From Astragalus membranaceus (Eukaryota; Streptophyta; Magnoliopsida; Fabales; Fabaceae), in the NCBI GenBank assembly GCA_039519185.1, contig CM076848.1:127356371-127420370 (forward strand): a stretch of 64,000 bases of DNA, in the 5' to 3' direction. This document shows positions 21,543-31,772 of the stretch, piece by piece. Within the stretch, counting starts at the first letter, position 1. Each line of letters starts with the position of its first letter. Both the position numbers and the translations under genes were made by a program. The notes beneath the pieces are model-generated. The model was not told the origin of the DNA, did not search any database, and saw nothing but the letters and a program-made list of their open reading frames with translations.

Positions 21543-22532
21543 TCACTCCTCCGCAGACTCAGCACCTGCTAAAACAAACACCCTCCCACTAGACCCCTCC
21601 TTCTTTGGCTTGGAGCAATTGGTACTAATATGCCCCACCTCTCCGCAGCTGTAGCAGACGACCTCTTTCTTCTCACACTGGGCAGCTATGTGGCCTCCCT
21701 TACCACATTTAAAGCATTTGTTATCTGGACAACCAAAACTCTTATGACCGGGCTTCCCACACTTGTAGCACACAACATTCGCAGGGGCCTCTCCCCCACT
21801 TGACTTCTTGCCTGAATCATCAGCTTTCCCTTTGCCCTTACCTCCAGAAACATCGTAGGGCTTCTCACGATACTGAGCACTCCTCTTCTCCTTTACAATC
21901 TTGTAAGCAGCATTACTATCCTCCTCGAAAATCCTACACTTATCAACCAATCTAGCGAAGACCCGAACTTCTTGATATCCAATTGCTTTCTTTATATCAG
22001 GACGTAGACCACTCTCGAACTTGACACATTTTGAAAATTCAGAATTGGCATCATTAGCATAATAAGGACAAAATTGGGCCAGCTCCTCAAACTTGGCGGC
22101 ATAATCAGCCACAGTCTTGTCTCCCTGCTTCAGCTCTAAAAACTCCACTTCTTTCTTGGCTCGCACATCCTCAGGGTAGTACTTTCTCTTAAACTCTCTT
22201 GTGAAAACCTCCCAGGTCACTTCCTCACCAGCATCACTTAACCTTCGCAACATTCCCATCCACCAGTCTTCAGCTTCCTCCGTTAACATATGAGTCCCAA
22301 ACTTCACTTTCTGAGCTGGAGTACACTCCATGACACGAAAGACCCGCTCTATCTCCTTCAGCCATGACAACGCTCCATCCGGGTTGTACCGACCCTTAAA
22401 GGTGGGTGGGTTCTCTCTCTGGAATGTAGCCAAATTGCGCGCCCCGTCATTAACAACACCGGGTATATTACCCATCGCCCCGGCTATAGCCTGCAAGGCA
22501 GCAGCAAGTGCAGCATCGTCCCGTCTGGCCAT
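21543..22532 (-). CDS. Gag protein of element Y (329 aa), intact
   Basis: Capsid/nucleocapsid protein that would assemble particles. It opens with MARRDDAALAAALQAI like element A's gag. It has the gag core (ATFQRENPPTFKGRY, FTREFKRKYYPEDVR) and three CCHC knuckles near the C-terminus (CYKCGKPGHKSFGC, CFKCGKGGHIAAQC, CYSCGEVGHISTNC). The frame is open throughout and ends at a stop just before the protease stub. Retention of an intact gag while pol is lost suggests recent mobility or a particle-supplying role; I cannot tell which. Confidence 0.9.
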   Translation of the reverse strand: MARRDDAALAAALQAIAGAMGNIPGVVNDGARNLATFQRENPPTFKGRYNPDGALSWLKEIERVFRVMECTPAQKVKFGTHMLTEEAEDWWMGMLRRLSDAGEEVTWEVFTREFKRKYYPEDVRAKKEVEFLELKQGDKTVADYAAKFEELAQFCPYYANDANSEFSKCVKFESGLRPDIKKAIGYQEVRVFARLVDKCRIFEEDSNAAYKIVKEKRSAQYREKPYDVSGGKGKGKADDSGKKSSGGEAPANVVCYKCGKPGHKSFGCPDNKCFKCGKGGHIAAQCEKKEVVCYSCGEVGHISTNCSKPKKEGSSGRVFVLAGAESAEE

Positions 22533-22627
22533 TCTAGCACTGCAACAGAAAACAGAATTCAGACACGAGTAACAAACTCAATGTTACTCAACACGACGAC
22601 TCAACTACCGGCCGGACAGACCGAACT

Positions 22628-22639
22628 GCTCTGATACCA
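22628..22639 (-). other. Primer binding site of element Y (initiator tRNA-Met)
   Basis: TGGTATCAGAGC on the minus strand, four bases inside the 5' LTR end. Confidence 0.92.
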
Positions 22640-22643
22640 ACTA

Positions 22644-24448
22644 TGTAACACCCCCTTTACTAATAACTATTATTTAGTTAATTTAAAAATCAGAGTTCGC
22701 AAAAACCGTTTTAATGCAACCACGAGAGGGTGCCACATTTAAAACACCAACGTATTATATCCCCAAAATTAATATATAAGTATAAAAACATCGCCGCGGA
22801 ATAATCACCAAATCTGACAATATCAAATTACATCACCGAAAATAGAGTTCAACATCAATTTAAATAAAATAGTAAACTAACGCCCCCCTGGTGCTACGTA
22901 TCAGAGCTGACTCGACCCACTAGATAGAAGGTACTAGATCACCTTCGCTCGTTGTCACCTGCACGTTGCCGACATGAGAAGCAACATAAAAAGCAGTAGG
23001 GTGAGTCTCATTTCGTAAGTAATAACATATAGGATCAACAACATATAGATCAAGCAGCTAACAACACCAATACACAGCCGAAATAGCACACCATTAGTTT
23101 ATATCAATCACAGACAACACCGAAGGTATATGCAATGCATGTGATGCAACCCAACTCCTAGGGCATATGCATGTGGATCCATTAACACCAATATCTTGCC
23201 TTGAGGGCACTCACCAATTAAGGCCGAAGCCTTCTGCTCACCAATAAATAATAATAATAATAAGGCCGAAGCCTTCTGCTCACCAAAATATGCACATGAC
23301 CATGAGACTCGAGGACCATGCAACATACACACACAAAACATCATAGCCACGGTTATCACACACACCAACATCAATTCAGCTCACCAGTAATTATTTAGCT
23401 CACCAATAAGTAATTCAGCTCACCAATAAGTAGTTCAGCCCACCAATAATTATTAAGTATTCCGCTCAACAAATATTCCGCTCAACGACATTTAATAAAC
23501 ATCCCGCTTACCAATAAGTATTTCGGCTCATTTTTAAAATTAGGAAATAGCACCTTTAAGATTAACCGCAACGCCAGCATTTAATTAATAGTAACAGCAA
23601 CATAAAAAGCACCGTATAATAAGGCCGAAGCCTTCTGCTCACCAAAATACGAACAGTTTTCTAAAATAATTGAAGACAACAATTTTCCAAAAGTATTTTA
23701 GGCTAACACCAAGGTTCAGGTCGCATGTCACAGGGTAGGTCGCATGTTCACAAGGTTAGGTCGCATATCACATGGCTAGGTCGCATGTCCACATGGTTAA
23801 TTAGGTCGCATAGGGCAGCAATCTAACACTTAGCATACAAGGTCGTAACAAGACACAATTCTTTTATGTTTTATTAGTTTCAGCAAGCCATTATGGACCA
23901 CCTAGGCACGCACACCCGTTCGCAAATCATCAACAAATTCAAGTATTCAATCATCACAATATAACAATTTAATTAGCAATTCATCTCTACGACCTGACTA
24001 CTATAATTGTTAATTCAATAGGCTATTAATTAAGAAAGGAGAGCCCCCTAACCTTTTGATATTGAAGAACACACGGCTTCAGCGACCCTCCAAGACACCA
24101 ACAATTCCTAGCCCCTTTCTTTTTCTCTCCTTCAGTCTCGCCTCTCTTCTAGTTTTTCTTAGGGATTTCGTGAATGCCTAATCAAAACCCTAGGTGAGCT
24201 CTCTTATAGCGCCTAGGTCTAATGTTATGGGCCATGGGCTATTTTAATTAAATCACTTAAGCCCTTTTCATCCAGTCCTCTTATTTTATTAAATCTAATT
24301 ACTAACAAGGCCTCCCTACTAAACACACTTATTTATTATTATCTTATTTTTACCACTTAATTTATATAATTAAATCTATCAAATAAATCTAACCAAATAA
24401 ATCACCCAAACAATTAATTAAACATTTAAATAAAATTGGGGCGTTACA
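22644..24448 (-). repeat. 5' LTR of element Y (1805 bp)
   Basis: Nearly identical to 19482-21232. It is 54 bp longer because the GTCGCAT array near 23740-23815 has extra units. Carries the same TATA, leader and splice-like signals. Confidence 0.93.
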
Positions 24449-24453
24449 GAACA

Positions 24454-25304
24454 CCATGCAGCTTCACAATCTCTCAGATATAAATCTCTGCCAACTTCGG
24501 CACGGGATATGTGATGTTAATAAGAACAAAATGAGCCGACTTCGTTAGCCTATCAACAATCACCCAAATAGCATCATGACCTCTCGCGGTATTTGGCAAT
24601 CCCGTCACAAAGTCCATTGAAATTCTATCCCATTTCCATTCTGGAACCTCTAACGGTTGCATCAACCCTGCAGGCTTCTGATGTTCAACTTTCGACTTCT
24701 GACAAGTTAAACATGCATACACAAACTGTGCTACATCACGCTTCATCCCTTGCCACCAAAACAACTTCTTCAAGTCCTGATACATCTTAGTAGCTCCCGG
24801 ATGAATACTCAACTTACTCCTATGACTCTCTTCAAGAATTGCTTTCTTCATCTCCGCGTCATCAGGAATACAAATTCTATTACAGAACCTCAACACACCT
24901 TGCGCATCCAACTTGAAATCATTATTCTCAGACTGATCGATTCCAACCATCGAATCCACCAGCTTAACATCCAACTTCTGAGCTTCTCTGATACTGTCCA
25001 AAAAGTCATTATTAATCTTCAACATTCCCAACCTGACACTCTGCGGTGTCACTTCACAAACCAAACTCATATCTCTGAACTGCTCAATTAATTCCATCTC
25101 CTTAACCATCATTAATGCCGACATGTGTAAGGTCTTTCGACTTAACGCATCGGCCACGACATTAGCTCTTCCTGGATGATAGTTTAACCCAAAATCATAA
25201 TCCTTCAATAACTCCAACCACCGTCGTTGCCTCATATTCAATTCCTTCTAATCAAATAACTACTTCAAACTCTTATGGTCACTAAATACTTCAAATCTAG
25301 AACC
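24454..25304 (-). pseudogene. RNase H end and integrase N-terminal part of element X
   Basis: Open from about 25241 to 24474 as MNMRQRRWLELLKDYDFG ... VVADALSRKT (RNase H end), then the integrase zinc site (HRSKLSIHPGATKMYQDL, CLTCQKSK) and MDFVTGLP with the first catalytic Asp. Upstream of that Met, two nonsense codons interrupt the RNase H sequence (within SDHKSLK and before KELNMRQRR). It joins the fragment at 18575-19481 across element Y and is cut at 25304 by the Ogre LTR. Confidence 0.88.
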
Positions 25305-25845
25305 TGTCATACCCCAATTTTGTCCGGCTTAGGTCCAAACCCTAATTTTCCACACAAAAATAAATAAATTATGCATTGCATTTTGAATCCTAGAAACCGC
25401 TCCAAAGTTTTTGAAATCATTTTTAGGGTTAGAATGCACTTTTTGGGGAAATTAGGGTTTTAGGGTCAAAGAGGGCATTTTGATCATTTTTCACAACAGG
25501 ATGATTTTCTCGCCAAAAATACACATCCACAAAAAGTACATTTTACTCTATCAATTAAAAATGCCAAAGTTGATGGCAAAAGGTGATGAAAGTGTCAAAA
25601 ACATCCAAATCACTATCCAAGACAAAGCGAGCCCAACAAAAGAAGATTGAAGAATTTTAAGGGTAGTCCTTAAAATTAAGGGTAGAATTAGGGTTTGGGT
25701 GAGTCTTAGGATTTATGTAAGCTCTTACATAAGGTCAGCTCATATCTCAAGTCCCGCGGTTTTCAAAATGCATGCATACATATACAAATCACAAGAAGCA
25801 TTTTTGAAAAAACCTAAAACAAGTTTTCCAACTAAAATACAAGTG

Positions 25846-26170
25846 CATAATCGATTAACCTATTTTTTAACTAAGCCTATAATCGATTATCAACTATTTT
25901 TGGTAAGTATCAACATTTTTGGAAAGCTTATAATCGATTATACAAGGAGCATAATCGATTATCTACTCTGAAACAATTCAGGAGCATAATCGATTATCCC
26001 ATGTTTTCACTAAGGTCCATAATCGATTATGAACATAAATGGAAAGTTTTCACTAAATATTGTAAGTACCTAATCGATTATATATAGCATATAATCGATT
26101 ATCTACTTGAAAATCAATGAGCCAATAATCGATTACATCTCACGAGTTATTTCCAACATAATCGATTATC
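25846..26170. promoter_or_regulatory. Ten ATAATCGATTAT palindromes in Ogre U3
   Basis: TAATCGATTA cores occur near 25847, 25870, 25930, 25950, 25985, 26019, 26070, 26091, 26125 and 26158, spaced about 20-60 bp, ending about 35 bp before the TATA box. The motif is its own complement and recurs without the flanking sequence being conserved, which argues for binding sites rather than a simple tandem repeat. Similar AATCGATT-rich repeats are common in legume genomes. Confidence 0.75.
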
Positions 26171-26202
26171 ATGTTTCCTAAAATAGATCAAATCTAATTT
26201 CC

Positions 26203-26210
26203 TATAAATA
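26203..26210 (+). promoter_or_regulatory. TATA box of the Ogre LTR
   Basis: CCTATAAATAGGGC is a near-ideal plant TATA box; transcription would start about 30 bp on, near 26235-26240. Confidence 0.75.
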
Positions 26211-27189
26211 GGGCTCTCATTTTCAAACCAGAGGAGGAACCCACATTCACGAAATCAGAGCAAACCTGCTTGAGAAAAACTCTTCACGCTTCTACTTCTA
26301 CTCATCACGCACTGTCGGTCCGTCCGAGCTGATCTTTTGCTAAGAGTTAGTTGGGGTTGCATTCTTCAAGTTGTAATATCTGCCTTCATTAGAGGTATTT
26401 CTGTCTTTACATTTGTTATTATTTAATTATTGTGATCCGTGCCAAAATTGCCCTATGTGATTTAACTTAGCTTTAGTGTTTATTTACTTGTTCTTGTATA
26501 TTATTGTCCATTGTTGATGATGAATCATATGATTCCCACTTATGCCTAGTGCATCATGTTCTAAGTGGTGAAGATGGTTTTAGATGATTCAACCTCCCCC
26601 TTTTAACTTCTTGATGAATAATAGATGAGATAGTCAGGTTTATGGTTTAAGGTCCATGGGGTATTGCAAAGGATAGGTTACCCAAAACCTTGATGCTCCC
26701 TCCTCTTTGATTGTGTTACTAGCCTTTGGGCACTTATTCATGAATGCAAAGGATAGGCTTACCTTAGCCTTGATGTAATTTCCCCTTTTGTTCATGTTAT
26801 TGAGAAATCGTTGCTCATATGTTCCTTAGTTTAATTAAGATCATTCTATGCCTATGATCAATTGCTTGCTTGTTTTTGATGCATTTTAAATGTCTTGATT
26901 CAATATGCCATTCCATCCATGTGTATGACCTTCTAATGAAGACGTAAGTCTACATGCCTGTTGTAGCATAGAGTCATTAGGGTAAATACACTCCTTCCTA
27001 CACACACACATACTTGCTTTGAGAACTTTACCTTGCATCCCTGATAAGTGGGTCTTTTGATCATATTGGCATGTTTAGTTTCGATTAATGTTCAACATAT
27101 GCATGATTCCGTGATTTTTGAATGTGTTTGAACTTTGTAACCAATCATTGATAATAACTTCACCATTTTTTTCCAAAAATCTTTCAAAC

Positions 27190-27780
27190 TCATTTCCAAT
27201 TAATGCGAGTTATTAGTGACTATCACTCAAAGCCTTGGCTTGTTTGATTGTCATGAACGCCATCAAGGGTTATTAGTAATGATCGCTCAAAGCCTTTGCT
27301 TGTTTGATCGTTATGAAAGCTCTTCCCCTTTCAAACCCCTTCAAAAACATTTTCATTAGAACTACATCGCTTTGATTCCCATTTGGGATACGTAGGAGCG
27401 AGTCACGTTCTCGTCAAACGCAACGAATAAAAATCCTTTTCGCAACCATAAACAAATCATTTTCATAAAACAAACAAAAAGAATCATTTTCAAACCCATT
27501 GTTGCTAGTAGCTCATCAGAGCCTTTGTTCGTTTAGCTGTTAGTGGCAATGTCCTTTTCTCATAAGAATAATAAACGATGATCCATCATAACCTTTGTTA
27601 GTTTGATCATCGTGCAAATCAATCTCTTTCGAAAATCACTTTCAAAAAAGATAATAAAAACGAGTTGTTATCAATAGTCCATCAGAACCTTTGTTCGTTT
27701 GACTAGCGGTACAACTCTCTTTTTTTTGAGTATTTAGTAGTGATTCATCATAGCCTCTGCTAGTTTAATCATTCACTAAT
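27190..27780 (+). repeat. Degenerate repeat around GCCTTTGTTCGTTTG in Ogre R-U5
   Basis: Six or so diverged units carry (G/A)CCTTTG(C/T)T(T/C)GTTTGATC with variable spacers (near 27230, 27290, 27525, 27590, 27690, 27755). One more lies in the leader near 28772 (ACCTTTGTCCGTTTGG), so the unit spread beyond the LTR. Confidence 0.6.
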
Positions 27781-28278
27781 GCTCGTCCTATTTCAAAAAC
27801 TCACCAAAAAAGATAAAAAAACAAAAACTTTTCAAAAAGACAACCAAGAACTACGTAGCTTTGAATTCTCCATCGCACCGGGAGATACGTAGGAGCGGGC
27901 CATGTCCCGTCAAGCACTTTTTCTAAAAAACCTTTTTTTTTTCCCCCTTTCTCGCCAAAAATAAAATTTTTGTTAAGTTTTCCCATTCATTCTTCAAATA
28001 AATAGGCAAACCTAGATATTCTTCAAATCAAATGTTAAAACCACACATTTAGTTAGAGATTCCCTTTCGGTAGAAAGGACGCGTGAGGTGCTAACACCTT
28101 CCTCACACGTAATCGACTCCCGAACCTATATCTCTAGTTTTCAAAAGATCATCCGCCTTGTCCAAAAGACCTTTTTTCAATATTTTGGTCTTAAAATTAA
28201 AATATTGGTGGCGGCTCCAAAATTTTTCCACGTTGTACATTGAGAAACTCAAACCGGGATTTTTCGGGGTGCAACAGC

Positions 28279-28297
28279 TGACGACTCCCCTGGGGAC
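28279..28297 (+). other. Primer binding site of the Ogre element
   Basis: TGACGACTCCCCTGGGGAC starts two bases after the LTR. It closely resembles the TGGCGACTCCACTGGGGAC site of legume Ogres, reported as tRNA-Arg primed. Confidence 0.75.
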
Positions 28298-29330
28298 ACT
28301 TTTTAAAAGACGAGGGTCAAGCCTAACTAATTTAAATGTGTGGTTTAATGTATTGTTGATTTGATTAAAACCTTGTTTGCCTTTCTTTCTTATCATTGAT
28401 TGTAGGCATATGCATTTATGTTCTTCTATGTTGTTCCCTGTCTCATCTTTTATTCCCTTTCTTTTATCGCTTATGCCCATGCATTCTTCCAATCCCCATG
28501 ATCCCCTCTTCTTGGCTCCTCTTCCTAAGGTAAGCAATATCCTTGTTTATAGATATTCCAGGTATGGAACCCTAGGGTAGATAACTTGTTATTGCTTGCT
28601 TTTGTCTGGACTGCTCTTGTTTTCATTTCAGGTGGGGGTAGTGCTAGGGAAAATGCCCTTGACACACACTACACTTATACCCCGTGACTATGTGTTTTGA
28701 GTGGGACCATAACCCAGGTCTGCAAAAACTTAGGAGAGTGGATTCGAGTAGTGAGAGCCCATCAGGACCTTTGTCCGTTTGGCTACTTGCGAAAGTTTCA
28801 ACCAGAGTTGTGCTTTTTCATGATACCTCACACCTAGCAGTTTGCTGCATTTGTGGGGAGTTTTGTGAAAGGGACTGTAGCTCTGGTGGCCTTGTGAGGG
28901 AGTAAATAGAGCTACATGGGAGGATTACCCTTTAAATTGCCCTAGATCATAGGTCTCACCTCTTTTTAGGTCACAAGGGCTTTTCCAAAATTGTGTGTTG
29001 CATTATTACATCTAGTTTAGTTCTTTTCCGCCAACGATCTTTGAAAAAAACAACAAAATCAAAAAGAATATGTTTTTCCTTCTCTTTCATAAATACCTAT
29101 ATGAGGTGGCATATAGGGTATACTGCCCTAAATTTTCAAAACCCCCACCTGTAAATATCTGTCTTTATAACAAGCATCCTCATCATCCGCACTTTGCATC
29201 ATAACATCATGCATTACATAAGCAAAATTCTGAAAAAATTCATGCAGCATTCCTCATGCATCTAATTTGTTTGCCGGTAATCTTGGAGTAATTTGGAATC
29301 TTGTCATAGGCGTGAAAAAAACAAGACAAC
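28298..29330 (+). other. Ogre untranslated leader
   Basis: About 1 kb between primer site and ORF1, with stops in all frames and one stray LTR repeat unit at about 28772. Packaging signals would be expected here; none is identifiable by eye. Confidence 0.6.
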
Positions 29331-31358
29331 ATGGGATCAAGAAGCGAGGGTATGCTAAATTCGAGATTTCCAGTAGTAAAGAAAGCAGATGTGGCCAGTT
29401 TGATAAAGTGCGCCTCTCTAATGGGACCGGATGAGTGTGGGTTATTTGAAAAGGCTTATGGGAATATTCTTCGGTTGCTGCAGTTGGATCTTCAAGAAAA
29501 TGTTGTGAAAGCCCTCAGTCAGTTCTATGATCCGGATATCCGCTGTTTCATCTTCAACGATTTCCAACTCTCACCAACTTTAGAAGAGTATGAGCAAATT
29601 TTGAGTTTCTTTAAGTCAGAGGCGACGCCTAATCAGTGCCAGGGGCATCAATATTCAGATCAGAGGCTCTCTTTGCTACTGCAAGTTGGAGTGGGGGAGT
29701 TAAAGCTTCGAAAAGAGAAAAAGAACCGTATAATGGGGTTTCCACTGAGTTATTTTGAAGACCTAATGAAGTCCCATGCTCAAGCCAACAGATGGGGTCC
29801 CTTTAAGCAGTTGCTGGCACTAACCATCTTTGGGATGGTCCTCTTCCCACAAGTTGAAAGGTTCATTGATGAGGTTGCCATTGGGGTGTTCTTAGCCTTC
29901 ATAAGCAAGGATAATCCAATTAACCCAGTACCAGCCGTACTCACAGACACTTACTACTCCTTTACGCATCATCGAGTGTTGGGGAAAAAGAAGATTTCCT
30001 GCTCCCTTCATGTACTATATGCTTGGCTCCTTAACCACGTCATCGCTCACAAGAATCAAGCTCCAGATCTGTTGGCTTATGCCTTGAATTGTGAGGTGGA
30101 GGTCAAAAGTGCTCAGGAGTGGGTGCATGCCTTAGGGAGTCTCAACGCCCTCAAGATCCACTGGTTCACTTATTCATGTTGGAAGAACAGACCATCAGTA
30201 GTGTTTCAGTGTGGAGACTTTCAGAATGTACCACTGATGGGGACTCAAGGCTGCATCAACTATAATCCTTCCTTGACTATCCGACAGCTTAGGTACCATA
30301 TGAGGAATATGCCTACCGAAGACATGCTGGCTCCTATCTTCCTTGACAAAGAAGATCCGAAGAACAAGGGTTTGCTTCAGAAAATCTCAAAGGCATGGGA
30401 AACTGTGGTCCGTAAAGATAGAGATGAGCTCATGAAAAAGGTTGGCGATGTCACTTTTTACCAATGGTTCATGAAAGAATCCAAAGTGCTCGTCCACCTT
30501 CCCAAGAGGCACTGCCAGTCGAGAAAGAGATGCCAAAGCCTCGCCTTCCTACCCCTGAGGAGTTGAATGAGGTTAAATCTGCCTTAGCAAAAGCGGAAGA
30601 AGAAAAAAGGGCATTGCAAGCAGAGTTGGAGAAAATAACCCTACAAAAGGAGAAGTTAGAGGAAGAGAACGAGATCAAAATGATAACTGTTGAGGAGAGT
30701 GTCAAGCGATTCAAAGCGGAAAAAGAGAGTAAACTAGAAGCTCAGAAATACCTAAAGGGGGCTAGGGATGAACTCCAAAGGTACAAGCAGAAAACAAGAA
30801 AGGCCCTTGAAGAAGCCAAAGAATGGAAGATTGTGGCGACTGAGCCCAGACAAGAACCTCACTTGGTGGTGGAGTTGAAAAGGCAGCTGAAGAATCTTGA
30901 ACAAGAAAGAAATTCCATTGGGAATGTTCTCAGAATATCAAGAGATGCTGAGGTATGAGCAAGGGAGATCTGATGAACTGAAAAGGAACCTCCGGTACCT
31001 AGGGGAGTCTTATAGGCAGGTACAAGCGGAGAGCAAGTACTGGGAGCAGCGCTTCCTAGCACTGATTGGCAAGATAGAAGAGCAAGAGATTGCTAAAGAG
31101 CTAAGAGATGAGATCCGACTTTGGAGGGGCAAATTTTCGAAGTTGGCATGGCTAGCTAATCAAGCTGTAAGGGATGTCCCCAGAAGGCTAAGGACGGCTG
31201 AAGCTGAGATGCTTCCCTTCAATACCCCGGCCCATGTGTATGAGTTTGTGAATTTCTGCAAGGCCCTGACTGAGGAGCTCATGGAAAAGGCTGAAGGAGC
31301 CGCTGCTGCAAGCAAAGAAAGAGAAAAGAAAAAGAAGTTGAAGACCATATGCCACTAG
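29331..31358 (+). pseudogene. Ogre ORF1 (extra 5' ORF), broken by two frameshifts
   Basis: ORF1 upstream of gag is a hallmark of Ogre elements; its function is unknown. The first 411 codons read MGSRSEGMLNSRFPVVKKAD ... DPDIRCFIFNDFQLSPTLEE, matching the domain annotated as DUF7745 / plant-mobile-domain-like in legume proteins. A frameshift at about 30480-30560 moves reading to a Lys/Glu-rich coiled coil (30464-30958), and a second at about 30920-30955 returns to the first frame to end at 31358 with another helical segment. So the intact ancestor was about 670 aa: an N-terminal globular domain plus a long coiled coil. Confidence 0.82.
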
Positions 31359-31772
31359 ATTTCAGTGCATTGTAATTTTCCTTTTTGAATGTTCTCTAGG
31401 AAGTTATAATTTTTCTTTAGAGTGTTGTAATTTTCTAAGAGCATTGTATTTTTCTTTGAGAGATATTGTATTGCACTCTTAATAATATTGTACTCTCTTT
31501 CTTTCTTATGATTGGCTTAAAGCTCGAAGGAAGTATGCCTTATCGCTTGTTGATCCCAATGTTCGTCACGCTTTTAAAATGTTTCGATATTTGCTTATGA
31601 CAAGAGCGAGTTATCTCACGATTCCTGGCGCCAAACACAAAAATAACATAAGGCCATGCATTGCATTCATTTACGCATTCATACTTGTACTCATAAAGAT
31701 GTTCTACCAACAGAAACGAAAGGCAAGCTGGTTCGCCAACACCGATATTACACCCGTCTACAAACAAGATTG
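31359..31772 (+). other. Spacer between Ogre ORF1 and gag
   Basis: T-rich, with degenerate repeats of TTGTAATTTTTCTTTGAG (31370-31500). No coding signal recognised. An upstream in-frame extension of gag exists from 31656 but looks unrelated to gag. Confidence 0.55.

Larger units (their letters stand above)
19482..24448 (-). mobile_element. Element Y: gag-only deletion derivative of a Tekay-type retrotransposon
   Basis: Complete element of 4967 bp with two LTRs, primer site and polypurine tract, but an internal region of only 1.4 kb holding gag and a ruined protease stub. RT, RNase H and integrase are absent. The target duplication GAACA is perfect (19477-19481 and 24449-24453). The LTRs differ by a 54-bp array-length change and a few substitutions, so it inserted recently and must have been mobilised by enzymes supplied in trans. 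Confidence 0.92.
12979..25304 (-). mobile_element. Element X: degraded Tekay-type retrotransposon with nested insertions
   Basis: Minus-strand element: 3' LTR at left (12979-18562), polypurine tract, then integrase C-terminus, an inserted element Y, and the integrase N-terminal and RNase H parts up to 25304, where the Ogre LTR interrupts it. The gag, protease and RT parts and the 5' LTR are not in the window. The protein is close to element A's (same FHVSQLRKY and TWELESRMRESYPELF endings) but has several nonsense codons. Preceding bases GTATG (12974-12978) should be its target duplication. Confidence 0.85.
25305..28276 (+). repeat. 5' LTR of the Ogre element (2972 bp)
   Basis: Starts TGTCATACCCC and ends TTCGGGGTGCAACA. 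U3 (to about 26230) ends with a palindrome array and TATA box. The remaining 2 kb (R-U5) is AT-rich with degenerate repeats and two copies of a GATACGTAGGAGCG block (about 27387 and 27885). The two ends match the Ogre-type solo LTR at 13248-16568. Confidence 0.88.

Noticed and set aside
25846..26170. Regularly recurring palindromes taken as a CRISPR-like array
   Set aside because: Spacing is irregular, the repeats are 10-12 bp, and the context is a plant LTR.
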